Source: Polyangiaceae bacterium (lineage in GTDB: Bacteria > Myxococcota_A > Polyangia > Polyangiales > Polyangiaceae). Taken from it: a DNA stretch of 64,000 nt. The notes beneath the pieces are model-generated. The model did not search any database. It had not been told where the DNA came from and saw nothing but the letters and a program-made list of their open reading frames with translations. The stretch's first letter is position 1. The number at the start of each line of letters is the position of its first letter. Position numbers and translations under genes: made by a program. Positions 45,992 through 55,301 of this stretch are shown here, piece after piece. Location: contig JADJYE010000001.1 of the NCBI GenBank assembly GCA_016719945.1, forward strand, positions 744,001 through 808,000. The letters run 5' to 3'.

Positions 45992-47567
45992 GCGCGGCTG
46001 ACGCGCTCGGAGGCGCGCTCTCGCGACGCGAGCTCGGCCCCCGCGGGGTCGTGCCCGTGCTCACCCACCCCGTGTGGCTCGTCAGCCTCGGCGTGCTCGC
46101 GCTGAACGACCACGTGCTCAAGGGCTCGGGCCTGTTGCCGGGCGCCGTCACGGGCAAGCTCAGCGACGTCGCTGGGATGTTCGTCGCGCCGGTGCTGCTG
46201 GCCGCGCTCTTCCGCGTGCGCACGGCGCGCGGCCTCTTCTACGCTCACCTCGCGGTCGGCGCCGGCTTTGGCGCGCTCGAGATGAGCCTCACGCTGACGA
46301 GCTGGCTCGACGCGGCCTACCAGCTCGCTGGCCGACGCTGGGTCTCCACGAAGGACGCGACGGATCTCCTCGCCCTCGCCTTGTTGCCCCTCGCCTATGC
46401 GTGGGCGACGCGGGCCGCGAGCGCGCGCACGGCCACGCAGCGACCGGTGCTCTCTCGCGACGTCGCGCTCGCGGGCGCGGGCCTGCTCGCGTGCGTCGCG
46501 ACCAGCGACACCGACACGGGCGGTGGCGTCATCGACCCGGCCACCTGCGACTTCGACTGCGACATGGACGGCGTCGACGCGCCCGAGGACTGCAACGATT
46601 TCGACCCGGTGATCAGCCCCAACAACTTCAACTGCCCAGGCAGCGAGCAGGAGCACTGCGACGACGGGCAGGACAACGACAGCGACGGGCTCATCGACTG
46701 CCAAGACTCCAAGTGCCAGGCGGCGTGTCAGCCGACGAAGGACGCCTGTTACAACGACGGAGCGCTCACGGCGGGCACCGGCGACCTGGTCGGCTCGACC
46801 CTGCTCGGCTCGTGGGCCCTCGAGGGCCCCTGCGGAGGCTCGGACGCGCCCGAGGTCATCTTCCACATCAGCTCGCCGATCCCAGGCACCTTGCGCGTCC
46901 CCGCGCCCGAAGGCCACGTGGCCTACGCGCGCCGCGACTGCTGGGCCGCCCACGAGCTCAGCGACTGCGCGCTCCCGGAGGAGACGCTGGAGGTGGTCTT
47001 CACCGGCGGAGAGATCATCGCCGTGATCATCGACGCCGAGAACGCGCTCGCCGGAGGCGACTTCATCATCCCGGTCACCTTCACGCCCTCTGGCTGCGGC
47101 GACGGGGCCCTCGACCCGGCGACCGAGGCCTGCGACGACGGCAACCTCGTCGACGGCGACGGCTGCTCGGCGCTCTGCCAGGTCGAGGCCGACCTGCTGT
47201 GCGGCGCGCTGCCCGAGCTCGAGCTCGGCGCGGTCGACACGACGTTCGAAGGCGGGCACACCTACCTCGGCAGCACCTGCAGCGATCAGGGAGGGATCTC
47301 CGCGCCCGAGCGGGGCTTCCACTTCGTCGCCGCAGAGGCCGGCGTGCTCACGGTGACCGCGGCGTCGCAGGCGTCCGTGGGGCTCTTCGCGCAGGCCGCT
47401 TGCCCCGGTCCGGTGGTGGCGTGCTCGCCGCACGTCCCGGCGGGAGCCCCGCCGACCTCTCGATCCCGATGGAAGCGGGCGCCGAGGTCTTCGTCTACGT
47501 CGAGGGCACAGCGGGCCTGTTGCCCGACTCGGCGGTCTCGATCGTCTCTTCGTTCGAGCCCAACTGA
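45988..47567 (+). CDS. Membrane-anchored Cys-rich protein with Myxococcus repeat, frameshifted
   Basis: About 526 residues after restoring one missing base near 47441. Part one has about four membrane helices (VWLVSLGVLALNDHVL; VAGMFVAPVLLAAL; TDLLALALLPLAYAWA). Part two is external: a lipobox-like LAGAGLLACVATSD, calcium-type repeats (DCDMDGVDAPEDCNDFDP; DGQDNDSDGLIDC), a beta domain and a Myxococcus cysteine-rich repeat (CGDGALDP-x5-CDDGN-x5-GDGCSALC). A further domain ends ...SFEPN. Fusing a polytopic module to a lipoprotein-like ectodomain is odd. Two genes may have merged, or the lipobox-like motif may be a sixth helix. Confidence 0.75.
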
Positions 47568-47657
47568 CGTCACGTTCCGGCTGGGCCGGCGTGGGAAGGC
47601 TGCTCCCGGTGAGCTGCCTTCTTGCGCCGGCCGCCGCAATTTGGGCAACATAGGCCG

Positions 47658-47999
47658 ATGAACCGGCTGATCGCTTCGACCGCACTCTCCCTGCTCGCCG
47701 CACTGTCGTTCGCGTGTGGCGCACCTTCCATGGCGGACCTCTGCGACCGCTACGGCGACGAGTGCAACGTCTCCAGCGCGGAGGTGCAGGAGTGCCAGGC
47801 CGCGGCGGCCTTCGTCGAGGCGTCGGTCGAGGGCTCGGGCTGCGAGGACGAGCTCGACGAGTGGCTGTCGTGCATCGACGGAGTCGAGGACGTCTGCAAC
47901 GAGGACCTCGTCGAGGCCTCGTGTCAGGCTGAGTCCGACGCGATGGGCAACTGCATCAGCGTGGACGACGTGCAAGACGACGATCCGCCCGCCGGCTGA
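47658..47999 (+). CDS. Small Cys-rich putative lipoprotein (paralogue 1)
   Basis: 113 residues. Signal with lipobox SFAC (LLAALSFACGAP). The mature part has eight further Cys spaced as C-x6-C ... C ... C-x9-C ... C: LCDRYGDEC, EVQECQ, GSGCEDELDEWLSC, DVCNEDLVEASC. An Asp/Pro tail follows. It is homologous to the next gene in Cys pattern and the ELD-x-W core, so the two look like a tandem duplication. Likely a disulfide-bonded helical surface protein. Function unknown. Confidence 0.8.
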   Translation: MNRLIASTALSLLAALSFACGAPSMADLCDRYGDECNVSSAEVQECQAAAAFVEASVEGSGCEDELDEWLSCIDGVEDVCNEDLVEASCQAESDAMGNCISVDDVQDDDPPAG

Positions 48000-48005
48000 G
48001 CTCCC

Positions 48006-48305
48006 ATGAAGAACCTACCCCTGAGCGCGGCCCTCGCGCTCCTCGCGTGCGCCGGCTGCGGCAGCACCCTCGAAGACTACTGCGAGCGCTACGCCGCCGA
48101 GTGCGACACGACCCAGGTCGTGGCCGACTGCAAGGCCTACGCCGACCAGTTCGAGATCGCGGCCAAGGAGGCCGACTGCGAGGCCGAGCTCGACGCGTGG
48201 GTGCGCTGCCTCAACGCGCTCGACGACGTCTGCGACGAGGCCGAGCAGAGGGCGGCCTGCGATGAGCACCTGGCCGCCCTCGAGCAGTGCGGCGTCGATC
48301 TGTGA
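48006..48305 (+). CDS. Small Cys-rich putative lipoprotein (paralogue 2)
   Basis: 99 residues, 6 bases after paralogue 1. Lipobox ACAGC (LALLACAGCGST). Mature Cys pattern repeats the neighbour: YCERYAAEC, VVADCK, ADCEAELDAWVRC, DVCDEAEQRAAC, LEQC. The tail of paralogue 1 is missing. Divergence is high outside Cys, Glu-Leu-Asp and Trp positions, so the duplication is old. Function unknown. It ends the gene run that starts at 44449. Confidence 0.8.
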   Translation: MKNLPLSAALALLACAGCGSTLEDYCERYAAECDTTQVVADCKAYADQFEIAAKEADCEAELDAWVRCLNALDDVCDEAEQRAACDEHLAALEQCGVDL

Positions 48306-48310
48306 TTTTC

Positions 48311-48436
48311 TTCTCGCGCGCCCGCTAGCGCGGGTCCCTTCAGATTTCGCGCGCCAGGCCGCGCGAAACTCCGGCGCGAGGGTCGCGTGGGGCCCTCCCC
48401 ACGCGCGCTCTTTCTCGCGCGCCCGCAAGCGCGGGG
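48311..48436. repeat. Repeated and palindromic intergenic element (three hairpins)
   Basis: A 24-base direct repeat TTCTCGCGCGCCCGC-x-AGCGCGGG occurs at 48311-48334 and 48412-48435 (one mismatch, 101 bases apart). Between them lie two perfect hairpins: TTTCGCGCG/CGCGCGAAA (48345-48368, loop 6) and GCGTGGGG/CCCCACGC (48385-48404, loop 4). Each direct repeat also folds (CCCGC-tagc-GCGGG in the first). It could end transcription of the upstream genes or be a mobile repeat. The ligase gene starts 27 bases later. Confidence 0.8.
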
Positions 48437-48462
48437 CGTTGGGTTATCCTCGCGCGGCGCCG

Positions 48463-50137
48463 ATGACCCCGCCCACCTTCCCCGAGGACTTCAACCTCGC
48501 CCGCTACTTCCTGCTCGACCGCCTCGAAGAGGGCCTCGGCGACAAAGCCGCCGTCCTGTTCGGAGGCCGCAGTTACACCTACGCCGAGGTGGCGAGGGAC
48601 AGCGAGCGTCTGCAGCGCTTCTTGGCCGCCGCAGGCGTCCGCCGGGAGGAGCGCGTCCTCACCATCCTCCACGATACGCCCGCCTTCGCCTGGTCGTTCT
48701 TCGCGACCCTGCTCAACGGCTCGGTCGTGGCGATGGGCAACCCGGACGCGCCGATCGCGGATCTGGCCTACCTCGTCGAGTACACCCGCGCGACCGCGGT
48801 CGTCACCATCCCGAGGGTCGCCGCAGCGCTGCGGTCCGAGCTCGCCGCCGCCGACCTCCGCGCTCGTCCTCGCCAAGGAGGTCGCGACCGGCGACGACGT
48901 GCTCGGCGAGGTCGTGTTCGAGCCCGGTGGGCTGCCGGTCACGACGCTGCCGCGCGCGCTCGAGGAGGGCGCCGCGCACCTGTCGGCCGGCACGTACGGG
49001 CCCCGCCCCACGAAGCGGGACGACGTCGCCATCTGGCTCTTCACCAGCGGGTCGACCGGCAAGAGCAAGGCGAACCTCCACGCCCACCGAGACTTCGCGT
49101 TCAACACCGAGGTCTACGCCAAAGGCACGGTCGGCTACCGGCAGGCCGACGTCACCGTGAGCGTGCCCCGCCTGTTCTTCGGCTACGCGACCGGCACCAA
49201 CCTGATGTTTCCCTTCGCCGTCGGCGCGACCGCCGGCCTGTTCGCGGAGCGGCCGACCCCCGAGTCGCTCGCGGCGGCCATCGAGCGCTACCGCCCGACG
49301 ATCGTCACCAACGTGCCCACGATGATGGGCAAGCTGCTCGATCACGACGAGGCCCGCGCCGCCAAGGGGGAGCCGCCCCTCGATCTGTCGAGCGTGCGCT
49401 TCCACCTGTCGGCGGGCGAGGCGCTGCCCGAGACCTTACTGCAGCGCTTCATGAAGCGCTTTCGTGCCGAGGTCTACGACGGCATCGGCTCGGCGGAGAT
49501 GTTCCACATCTACTGCTCGAACCGACCCGGCGACGTGAGGCCTGGCTCGCTCGGTCGCGTCGTCGACGGGTACACCTTGAAGATCCTCCCGTCCGAGGCG
49601 ACCGAGCCAGGCGGCCCCGAGGTGCCGGTCGGCGAGACCGGCGTGATGTGGGTGCGCGGCGACTCGGCGTCGATGGGCTATTTCCAGGACCGGACCAAGA
49701 GCTTCGCGACCTTCCTTGGACCCTGGTGCCGCACGGGCGATCTCTTTCGGCTCGACGAGGCGGGGTACCTGTACTTCACCGGTCGCGCCGACGACCTGCT
49801 CAAGGTGAGCGGGGTCTGGGTCGCCCCCCTGGAGGTCGAGGAGTGCCTGCACTCGCACCCCGCCGTGTCCCTCGCCGCCGTCATCGGCGCCGAGGAAGAG
49901 GGCCTCACGAAGGTGAAGGCTTTCATCGTCTTGCGCGACGAGGTGAAGGCGAAGCCCGAGGGACACGAGGCCCTCGCCCTCGAGCTCAAGGAGCACGTGA
50001 AGGAGCGCCTGTCGAAGCACAAGTATCCGCGATGGATCGCGTTCGTGGACGACGTACCGAAGAACGATCGCGGCAAGGTCGACAAGAAGACGCTCAAGGA
50101 GCGCGAAGCCCGCGGCGAAAACCCGAAGGGGCTGTGA
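48463..50137 (+). CDS. Benzoate-CoA-ligase-type acyl-CoA synthetase, frameshifted
   Basis: About 557 residues once one extra base near 48863 is removed. The N-terminus (FPEDFNLARYFLLDRL, GDKAAVLFGGRSYTYAEV) and core (DDVAIWLFTSGSTGKSKANLHAH, YDGIGSAEMFHIYCSNRPGDVRPGSLG, CRTGDLFRLDEAGYLYFTGRADDLLKVSGVWV) are those of the benzoate/2-aminobenzoate-CoA ligase group. The C-terminal catalytic Lys region is KNDRGKVDKKTL. It forms an aryl- or acyl-CoA from acid, ATP and CoA. A creatininase-family gene starts 1 base after its stop, so the two are co-translated. Confidence 0.85.
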
Positions 50138-50138
50138 G

Positions 50139-50912
50139 GTGCAGCTGCCCGAGAGCGCGACCGACTTCGACCTCGGCGGCCTGACGACGGAGGACGTCGC
50201 GAGGCTCGCGGCCGCTTCGCTCCCGTTCGTCGTCATCGTCCCTGTGGGCTCGGTCGAGCCGCATGGCCCGCACCTCCCCCTCGAGACCGACACGATCATC
50301 AGCGTCGCGGCGAGCCGCCGCGCCGCGGCCGAGCTCGCCCCCCGGGGTGTCGCTGCGCGAGTCGCCCCGGCTGTCGCCTATGGCGTGACGGAGTTCGCGC
50401 GCGGGTTCGCGGGGGTCGCGGGCGTCCCCCCCGAGGTGCTCACCCCCTTCTTGGCCGCGGTCGTGAGGGCCTACCTCGACGGGGGGGCGCGGCACGTGTG
50501 CCTGGTCAACAACCACCTCGAGCCCGCCCACGACGCCGCCGTTCGTGCCGCCATCGCCGCGGCGCCCGCCGGAGCGGCGTCCGTGGCGTGTCCGCTCACG
50601 CGCCGATGGGCGCGCACGCTCTCGGCCGAGTTCAAGTCGGGGGCGTGCCACGCCGGCAGCTACGAGACCTCGATCGTGCTCGCCGCCCGCCCCGAGCTCG
50701 TCCGCGACGTGGCGCGCGCGAGCCTGCCGGCGGTCCCCATCTCGCTCTCCGAGGGCATCAAGGCGGGGCAGTCGACGTTCGCCGAAATGGGGATGACCCG
50801 CGCCTACGCGGGCGCGCCGGCCGAGGCCTCCGCGGTCGAAGGCCACGAGCAGCTCGAGCGACTCGCCGCCATGATCATCGTGGAGATCAGCGAGGCGCTC
50901 GGTGTGGGGTAG
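50139..50912 (+). CDS. Creatininase-family amidohydrolase
   Basis: 257 residues, GTG start one base after the ligase stop. Family metal motif SVEPHGPHLPLETDT (Glu, His, Asp ligands), VNNHLEPAHDAAVRAA, and SGACHAGSYETSIVLAA with the His/Glu pair. Creatininase-family enzymes are Mn/Zn hydrolases of amides or cyclic amides and also act on riboflavin-route and mycofactocin intermediates. Beside an aryl-CoA ligase it may open a ring amide or remove nitrogen from an aromatic compound (inference). The next gene starts 11 bases before its stop. Confidence 0.88.
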   Translation: MQLPESATDFDLGGLTTEDVARLAAASLPFVVIVPVGSVEPHGPHLPLETDTIISVAASRRAAAELAPRGVAARVAPAVAYGVTEFARGFAGVAGVPPEVLTPFLAAVVRAYLDGGARHVCLVNNHLEPAHDAAVRAAIAAAPAGAASVACPLTRRWARTLSAEFKSGACHAGSYETSIVLAARPELVRDVARASLPAVPISLSEGIKAGQSTFAEMGMTRAYAGAPAEASAVEGHEQLERLAAMIIVEISEALGVG

Positions 50913-51609
50913 AGACGGGCCGTCGCTGCTCGAGCTCGCGCGCCAGGCGCTGAGCGGCACGGCGCGTGGCTACGATCTGCTCGCGCCGAAATTCGATCTC
51001 ACGCCGTTCCGAACCCCGACCGAGGTCGTCGACGGCGCCTTGTCGGAACTGGGCCCCGTGCGGCGGGCGCTCGACCTCTGCTGCGGAACCGGCTCGGCCC
51101 TCGAGGCGCTGCACCGGATCACGAGCGAGCAGGTCGTCGGGGTCGACTTCAGCAACGGGATGCTCGCCGTCGCCCGCGAGAAGGCCTCTCGTCTCTCAGG
51201 CCCCCCACAGATCCAGCTCGAGAGGGCAGACGTCTTGAGCCTCGGCTACGCGGAGAGCTTCGACCTGGTGACCTGCTTCGGCGCGCTGGGCCACATCGTC
51301 GGCGAGGACGAGCCGCGCTTCTTGCGCGTCGTGCACAGGGCGCTCACCCCAGGCGGGCGCTTCGTCGTGGTGACGGCCTTTCCGCCGAAGCCCCTCAGCC
51401 TGCCGTGGCTCGCCTGCCACGCGTTCAACGGCGTCATGGTGGCCCGCAACGCCCTCATCCGCCCCCCGTTCGTCATGTGCTACCTCACGTTCCTGTTGCC
51501 CGACCTCGAGCGCCACCTGCGCTGGTACGGCTTCGACGTCACGCTGGATCGAGCGCGGTTCCCCGCGCCGTACGAGGCGCTCGTCCGCGTCATCGCGACC
51601 AAGCGCTGA
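50902..51609 (+). CDS. Class I SAM-dependent methyltransferase
   Basis: 235 residues, GTG start overlapping the creatininase gene. Motif I ALDLCCGTGSALEAL, post-I VVGVDFSNGMLAVAREK, motif II-like SFDLVTCFGALGHI and motif III ALTPGGRFVVVT. The segment after motif III is hydrophobic (LSLPWLACHAFNGVMVARNALI), suggesting a lipid or membrane-associated substrate. The C-terminal strand pair is YGFDVTLDRARFP. Substrate unknown. Likely in one operon with ligase and creatininase. Confidence 0.85.
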   Translation: MWGRDGPSLLELARQALSGTARGYDLLAPKFDLTPFRTPTEVVDGALSELGPVRRALDLCCGTGSALEALHRITSEQVVGVDFSNGMLAVAREKASRLSGPPQIQLERADVLSLGYAESFDLVTCFGALGHIVGEDEPRFLRVVHRALTPGGRFVVVTAFPPKPLSLPWLACHAFNGVMVARNALIRPPFVMCYLTFLLPDLERHLRWYGFDVTLDRARFPAPYEALVRVIATKR

Positions 51610-51617
51610 GCCCGACC

Positions 51618-53306
51618 TCAAGGGTGCGTGTAGATCAGCGTCCCGTGCTTGAGGCTGAGCGCGGCATGCCATATCTCGGGGACGTCCGGGGTCATCCACC
51701 CGAACAGCCAAGCCGCGTCGCGCGGGGCGAGGTTCACGCAGCCGTGGCTGCGCGGGCGGCCGAAATCGTCGTGCCAGTAGGCGGCGTGCAGGGCGTAACC
51801 CTCGGTGAAGTACTGGACGAACGGCACGTCGCGTAGATCGAACTCGTCCCCTGCCTCGTCGCCGTCCATCGTCGTCGTGACGTGTTTGGTGTGGATCAAG
51901 AAGACGCCCTGCACCGTGGAGTGCGTCGTCTTCGGATCTCCGAGCCCATCCGCGCCCGTGGAGACGAGCGTCACGTAGACCGGCTTGGTGCCCTCGTAGG
52001 CGACCAGCGACTGGTTCAAGATCGACACGTCGATCCACTTGCGCTTGCCCGACGCCCAGGTCGGCGCACGTGACATCGGCTCGACGACGCGGACGTCGTC
52101 CGCCTTGACCCACGAGCCGTCGCGCGTCTCGAGGTAGCCGCGATCCTTCTTGCCGGTGAGGCCGAGGGCCTGGCGGTACCCGAGCGGCCTCGTCGCCTGG
52201 AAGCGCCCGGTCGGCTCGGCCTCGTACGTGGTCGCCTTCTTCTTCATGACGAAGCCGATCGGCAACGTCAGCTCCTCGGCGAGGCGAACGCCCTGGAACG
52301 TCGTCGGCTTCACCCAGCGGGTGCGATCGAGGGGGATGGCTGCGAGGTCGGCGGTGGGCCCGAACCTGCGGCCTTCGTGCTCGAAGTGCGAGAGCAGCGC
52401 GAAGCCCGAGCGCACCCCCGCTTGACCGGCCGTCAGCGCGTCCGGGCCGCGCGGCGGGACGTCGGAGAAGGCAGGCAGCTGCTTGCCACCCAACAGCGAC
52501 GCCGGGATCGTCCCGGCTTCGGGCAGCGGCACGAACGCTGGGTCGGCCTCGATGCCTTTGAGCTTCTTCTTGAAATACGAGAGGTCAGGCTCGACCTTCG
52601 CCTGCTCCGCGGCGGAGGGCAGCCGAACGTAGAACGGCGGCCCCGGCGTCCTGCCCATCACGTAGTCGTACGGGAGCCCGTCGCGCTTCGGACGCGTGGC
52701 CATCGCTCCGACGAGCGGGTGCTCGGGGTCGAGGCTCGCCGACCTGCCGAGGCACACGTAGCCTCGCGGCTCGATCTCATAAAAGCCCCCCTTGCACCCG
52801 GCGTAGCCTGCGGGCTTCTGCTTGCGCGCGACCACCGCGCCCGCCCGCAGATACCCGATCCGTCGCGCCTTGCGCTTGGGCGCGTCGTACACCCAGGTCT
52901 CCCGGGCGATGCTCACGAGCTTCGGCGAGCCGGGCGGCGGCTCGGGGCTGGCCTCTCGCTCCCCCGGCGACGGCGCGAGCGCGTCGTCGTCGAGGTCGGC
53001 CCCTGCGTCGTCGGTGAGGAGATCCTCGGGCCGGGCGTGCGCGGCGACGGCGCCCCAGACGTCCTCCATGTCGCCCTCGTCCGGCTCGGCCTCCTCGACG
53101 GCGAGCGGCTCGTCCTCTGGGACCCGGTGAGCCAGCTCGGCGGCGAACCGCTCGGCCACGCGCGACTCGATGGCAGCGAGCAGCGGTGCGAGCGACGGCG
53201 TCACCGGCGTGGGCGATGGCGTGAGCGCGCTCGAGCAGCTCGCCGAGCAGACGGCGAGCCCGAGGATCGAGGTCGCAGCGAACGCGCGGGTCGAGGGCTT
53301 GCCCAT
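51618..53306 (-). CDS. L,D-transpeptidase (YkuD) lipoprotein
   Basis: 562 residues. Lipobox-like SASC after a signal (ILGLAVCSASC). Residues 25-115 form an Ala/Glu/Asp-rich linker. A middle section has SH3-like segments (VYDAPKRKARRIGYLRAGAVV). The YkuD domain is C-terminal: ILNQSLVAYEGTKPVYVTLVSTG, HSTVQGVFLIHTKHV, then YWHDDFGRPRSHGCVNLA with catalytic Cys about 523. L,D-transpeptidases cross-link peptidoglycan 3-3 or attach proteins to it. Convergent with the methyltransferase gene and divergent from gcdH. Confidence 0.9.
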   Translation of the reverse strand: MGKPSTRAFAATSILGLAVCSASCSSALTPSPTPVTPSLAPLLAAIESRVAERFAAELAHRVPEDEPLAVEEAEPDEGDMEDVWGAVAAHARPEDLLTDDAGADLDDDALAPSPGEREASPEPPPGSPKLVSIARETWVYDAPKRKARRIGYLRAGAVVARKQKPAGYAGCKGGFYEIEPRGYVCLGRSASLDPEHPLVGAMATRPKRDGLPYDYVMGRTPGPPFYVRLPSAAEQAKVEPDLSYFKKKLKGIEADPAFVPLPEAGTIPASLLGGKQLPAFSDVPPRGPDALTAGQAGVRSGFALLSHFEHEGRRFGPTADLAAIPLDRTRWVKPTTFQGVRLAEELTLPIGFVMKKKATTYEAEPTGRFQATRPLGYRQALGLTGKKDRGYLETRDGSWVKADDVRVVEPMSRAPTWASGKRKWIDVSILNQSLVAYEGTKPVYVTLVSTGADGLGDPKTTHSTVQGVFLIHTKHVTTTMDGDEAGDEFDLRDVPFVQYFTEGYALHAAYWHDDFGRPRSHGCVNLAPRDAAWLFGWMTPDVPEIWHAALSLKHGTLIYTHP

Positions 53307-53391
53307 GGCGTAGTGACCCCGCGTACCTTCGCGCCCAGCTACGGGCCAACTTCCTTCCGCGCGAGCCTCGGGCTAAGAGCGCCACACCCTC

Positions 53392-54570
<1,179 letters not shown>

Positions 54571-54575
54571 GCCGC

Positions 54576-55289
54576 ATGGCCAAGGCGAACACGACGTGGA
54601 CGGTCATCCCCCATCGACCGATCGAGAAGCTCGCGCGCTCGGTCTGGAGGGTGGAGGGCGATCTGCCGGGGATGCCGCTCAAGCGGGTGATGACGATCGC
54701 CAAGCGGGCGGACGGCCGGCTGGTGATCCACAACGCGATCGCCCTCGACGACGCGGCGATGCAGGAGATCGAGGCCTGGGGAGAGGTCGGCTTCCTGGTC
54801 GTCCCGAACGGGTATCACCGGCTCGACGCGAAGGTCTTCAAGGACAGGTACCCGAACGCGACCGTGCTGTGCCCGCGCGGCTCGCGGAGGCGGGTGCTCG
54901 AGGTCGTCGCCGTCGACGGGGCCTACGAGGACTTCCCGAAGGACCCGCTCGTGTCCCTCGAGACGCTCGAGGGCGTGGCAAACGCGGAGGGCGCGATGAT
55001 CGTGCGTGATGAGGACGGCACCACGTTGGTGCTCAACGACGCCGTGTTCAACATGCCGCACCGATCGGGCCTCACCGGCTTCGTGTTCAAGCACGTGACC
55101 CAGTCGAGCGGAGGGCCGAAGCTGAGCCGCGTCGCCCGCTGGTTCCTGGTGAAGGACGCGAAGGCGCTGCGCGCAAGCCTCGAGCGGCTCGCCGATCTAC
55201 CGGCCCTCAAGCGGGTGATCGTCTCGCACCACGAGACGCTCACCCACGATCCAGCGAGGACCTTGCGCGAGGTCGCCGCGACGCTCTGA
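54576..55289 (+). CDS. DUF4336-like / metallo-beta-lactamase-like protein lacking metal ligands
   Basis: 237 residues. The order of strands (SVWRVEGDLPGMPLKRVMTIAKR, FLVVPNGYHRLDAKVFKDRYPNATVLCP, VVAVDGAYEDFP, VLNDAVFN, KRVIVSHHETLTHD) resembles a metallo-beta-lactamase fold in the DUF4336 group. The HxHxDH metal motif is absent: NGYHRLD occupies its place. A single His and a C-terminal SHHE remain. Catalysis is therefore doubtful, and function is unknown. Co-directional with gcdH, 5 bases apart, so co-transcription is likely. Confidence 0.7.
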   Translation: MAKANTTWTVIPHRPIEKLARSVWRVEGDLPGMPLKRVMTIAKRADGRLVIHNAIALDDAAMQEIEAWGEVGFLVVPNGYHRLDAKVFKDRYPNATVLCPRGSRRRVLEVVAVDGAYEDFPKDPLVSLETLEGVANAEGAMIVRDEDGTTLVLNDAVFNMPHRSGLTGFVFKHVTQSSGGPKLSRVARWFLVKDAKALRASLERLADLPALKRVIVSHHETLTHDPARTLREVAATL

Positions 55290-55301
55290 CGCAGCCGCTC
55301 C

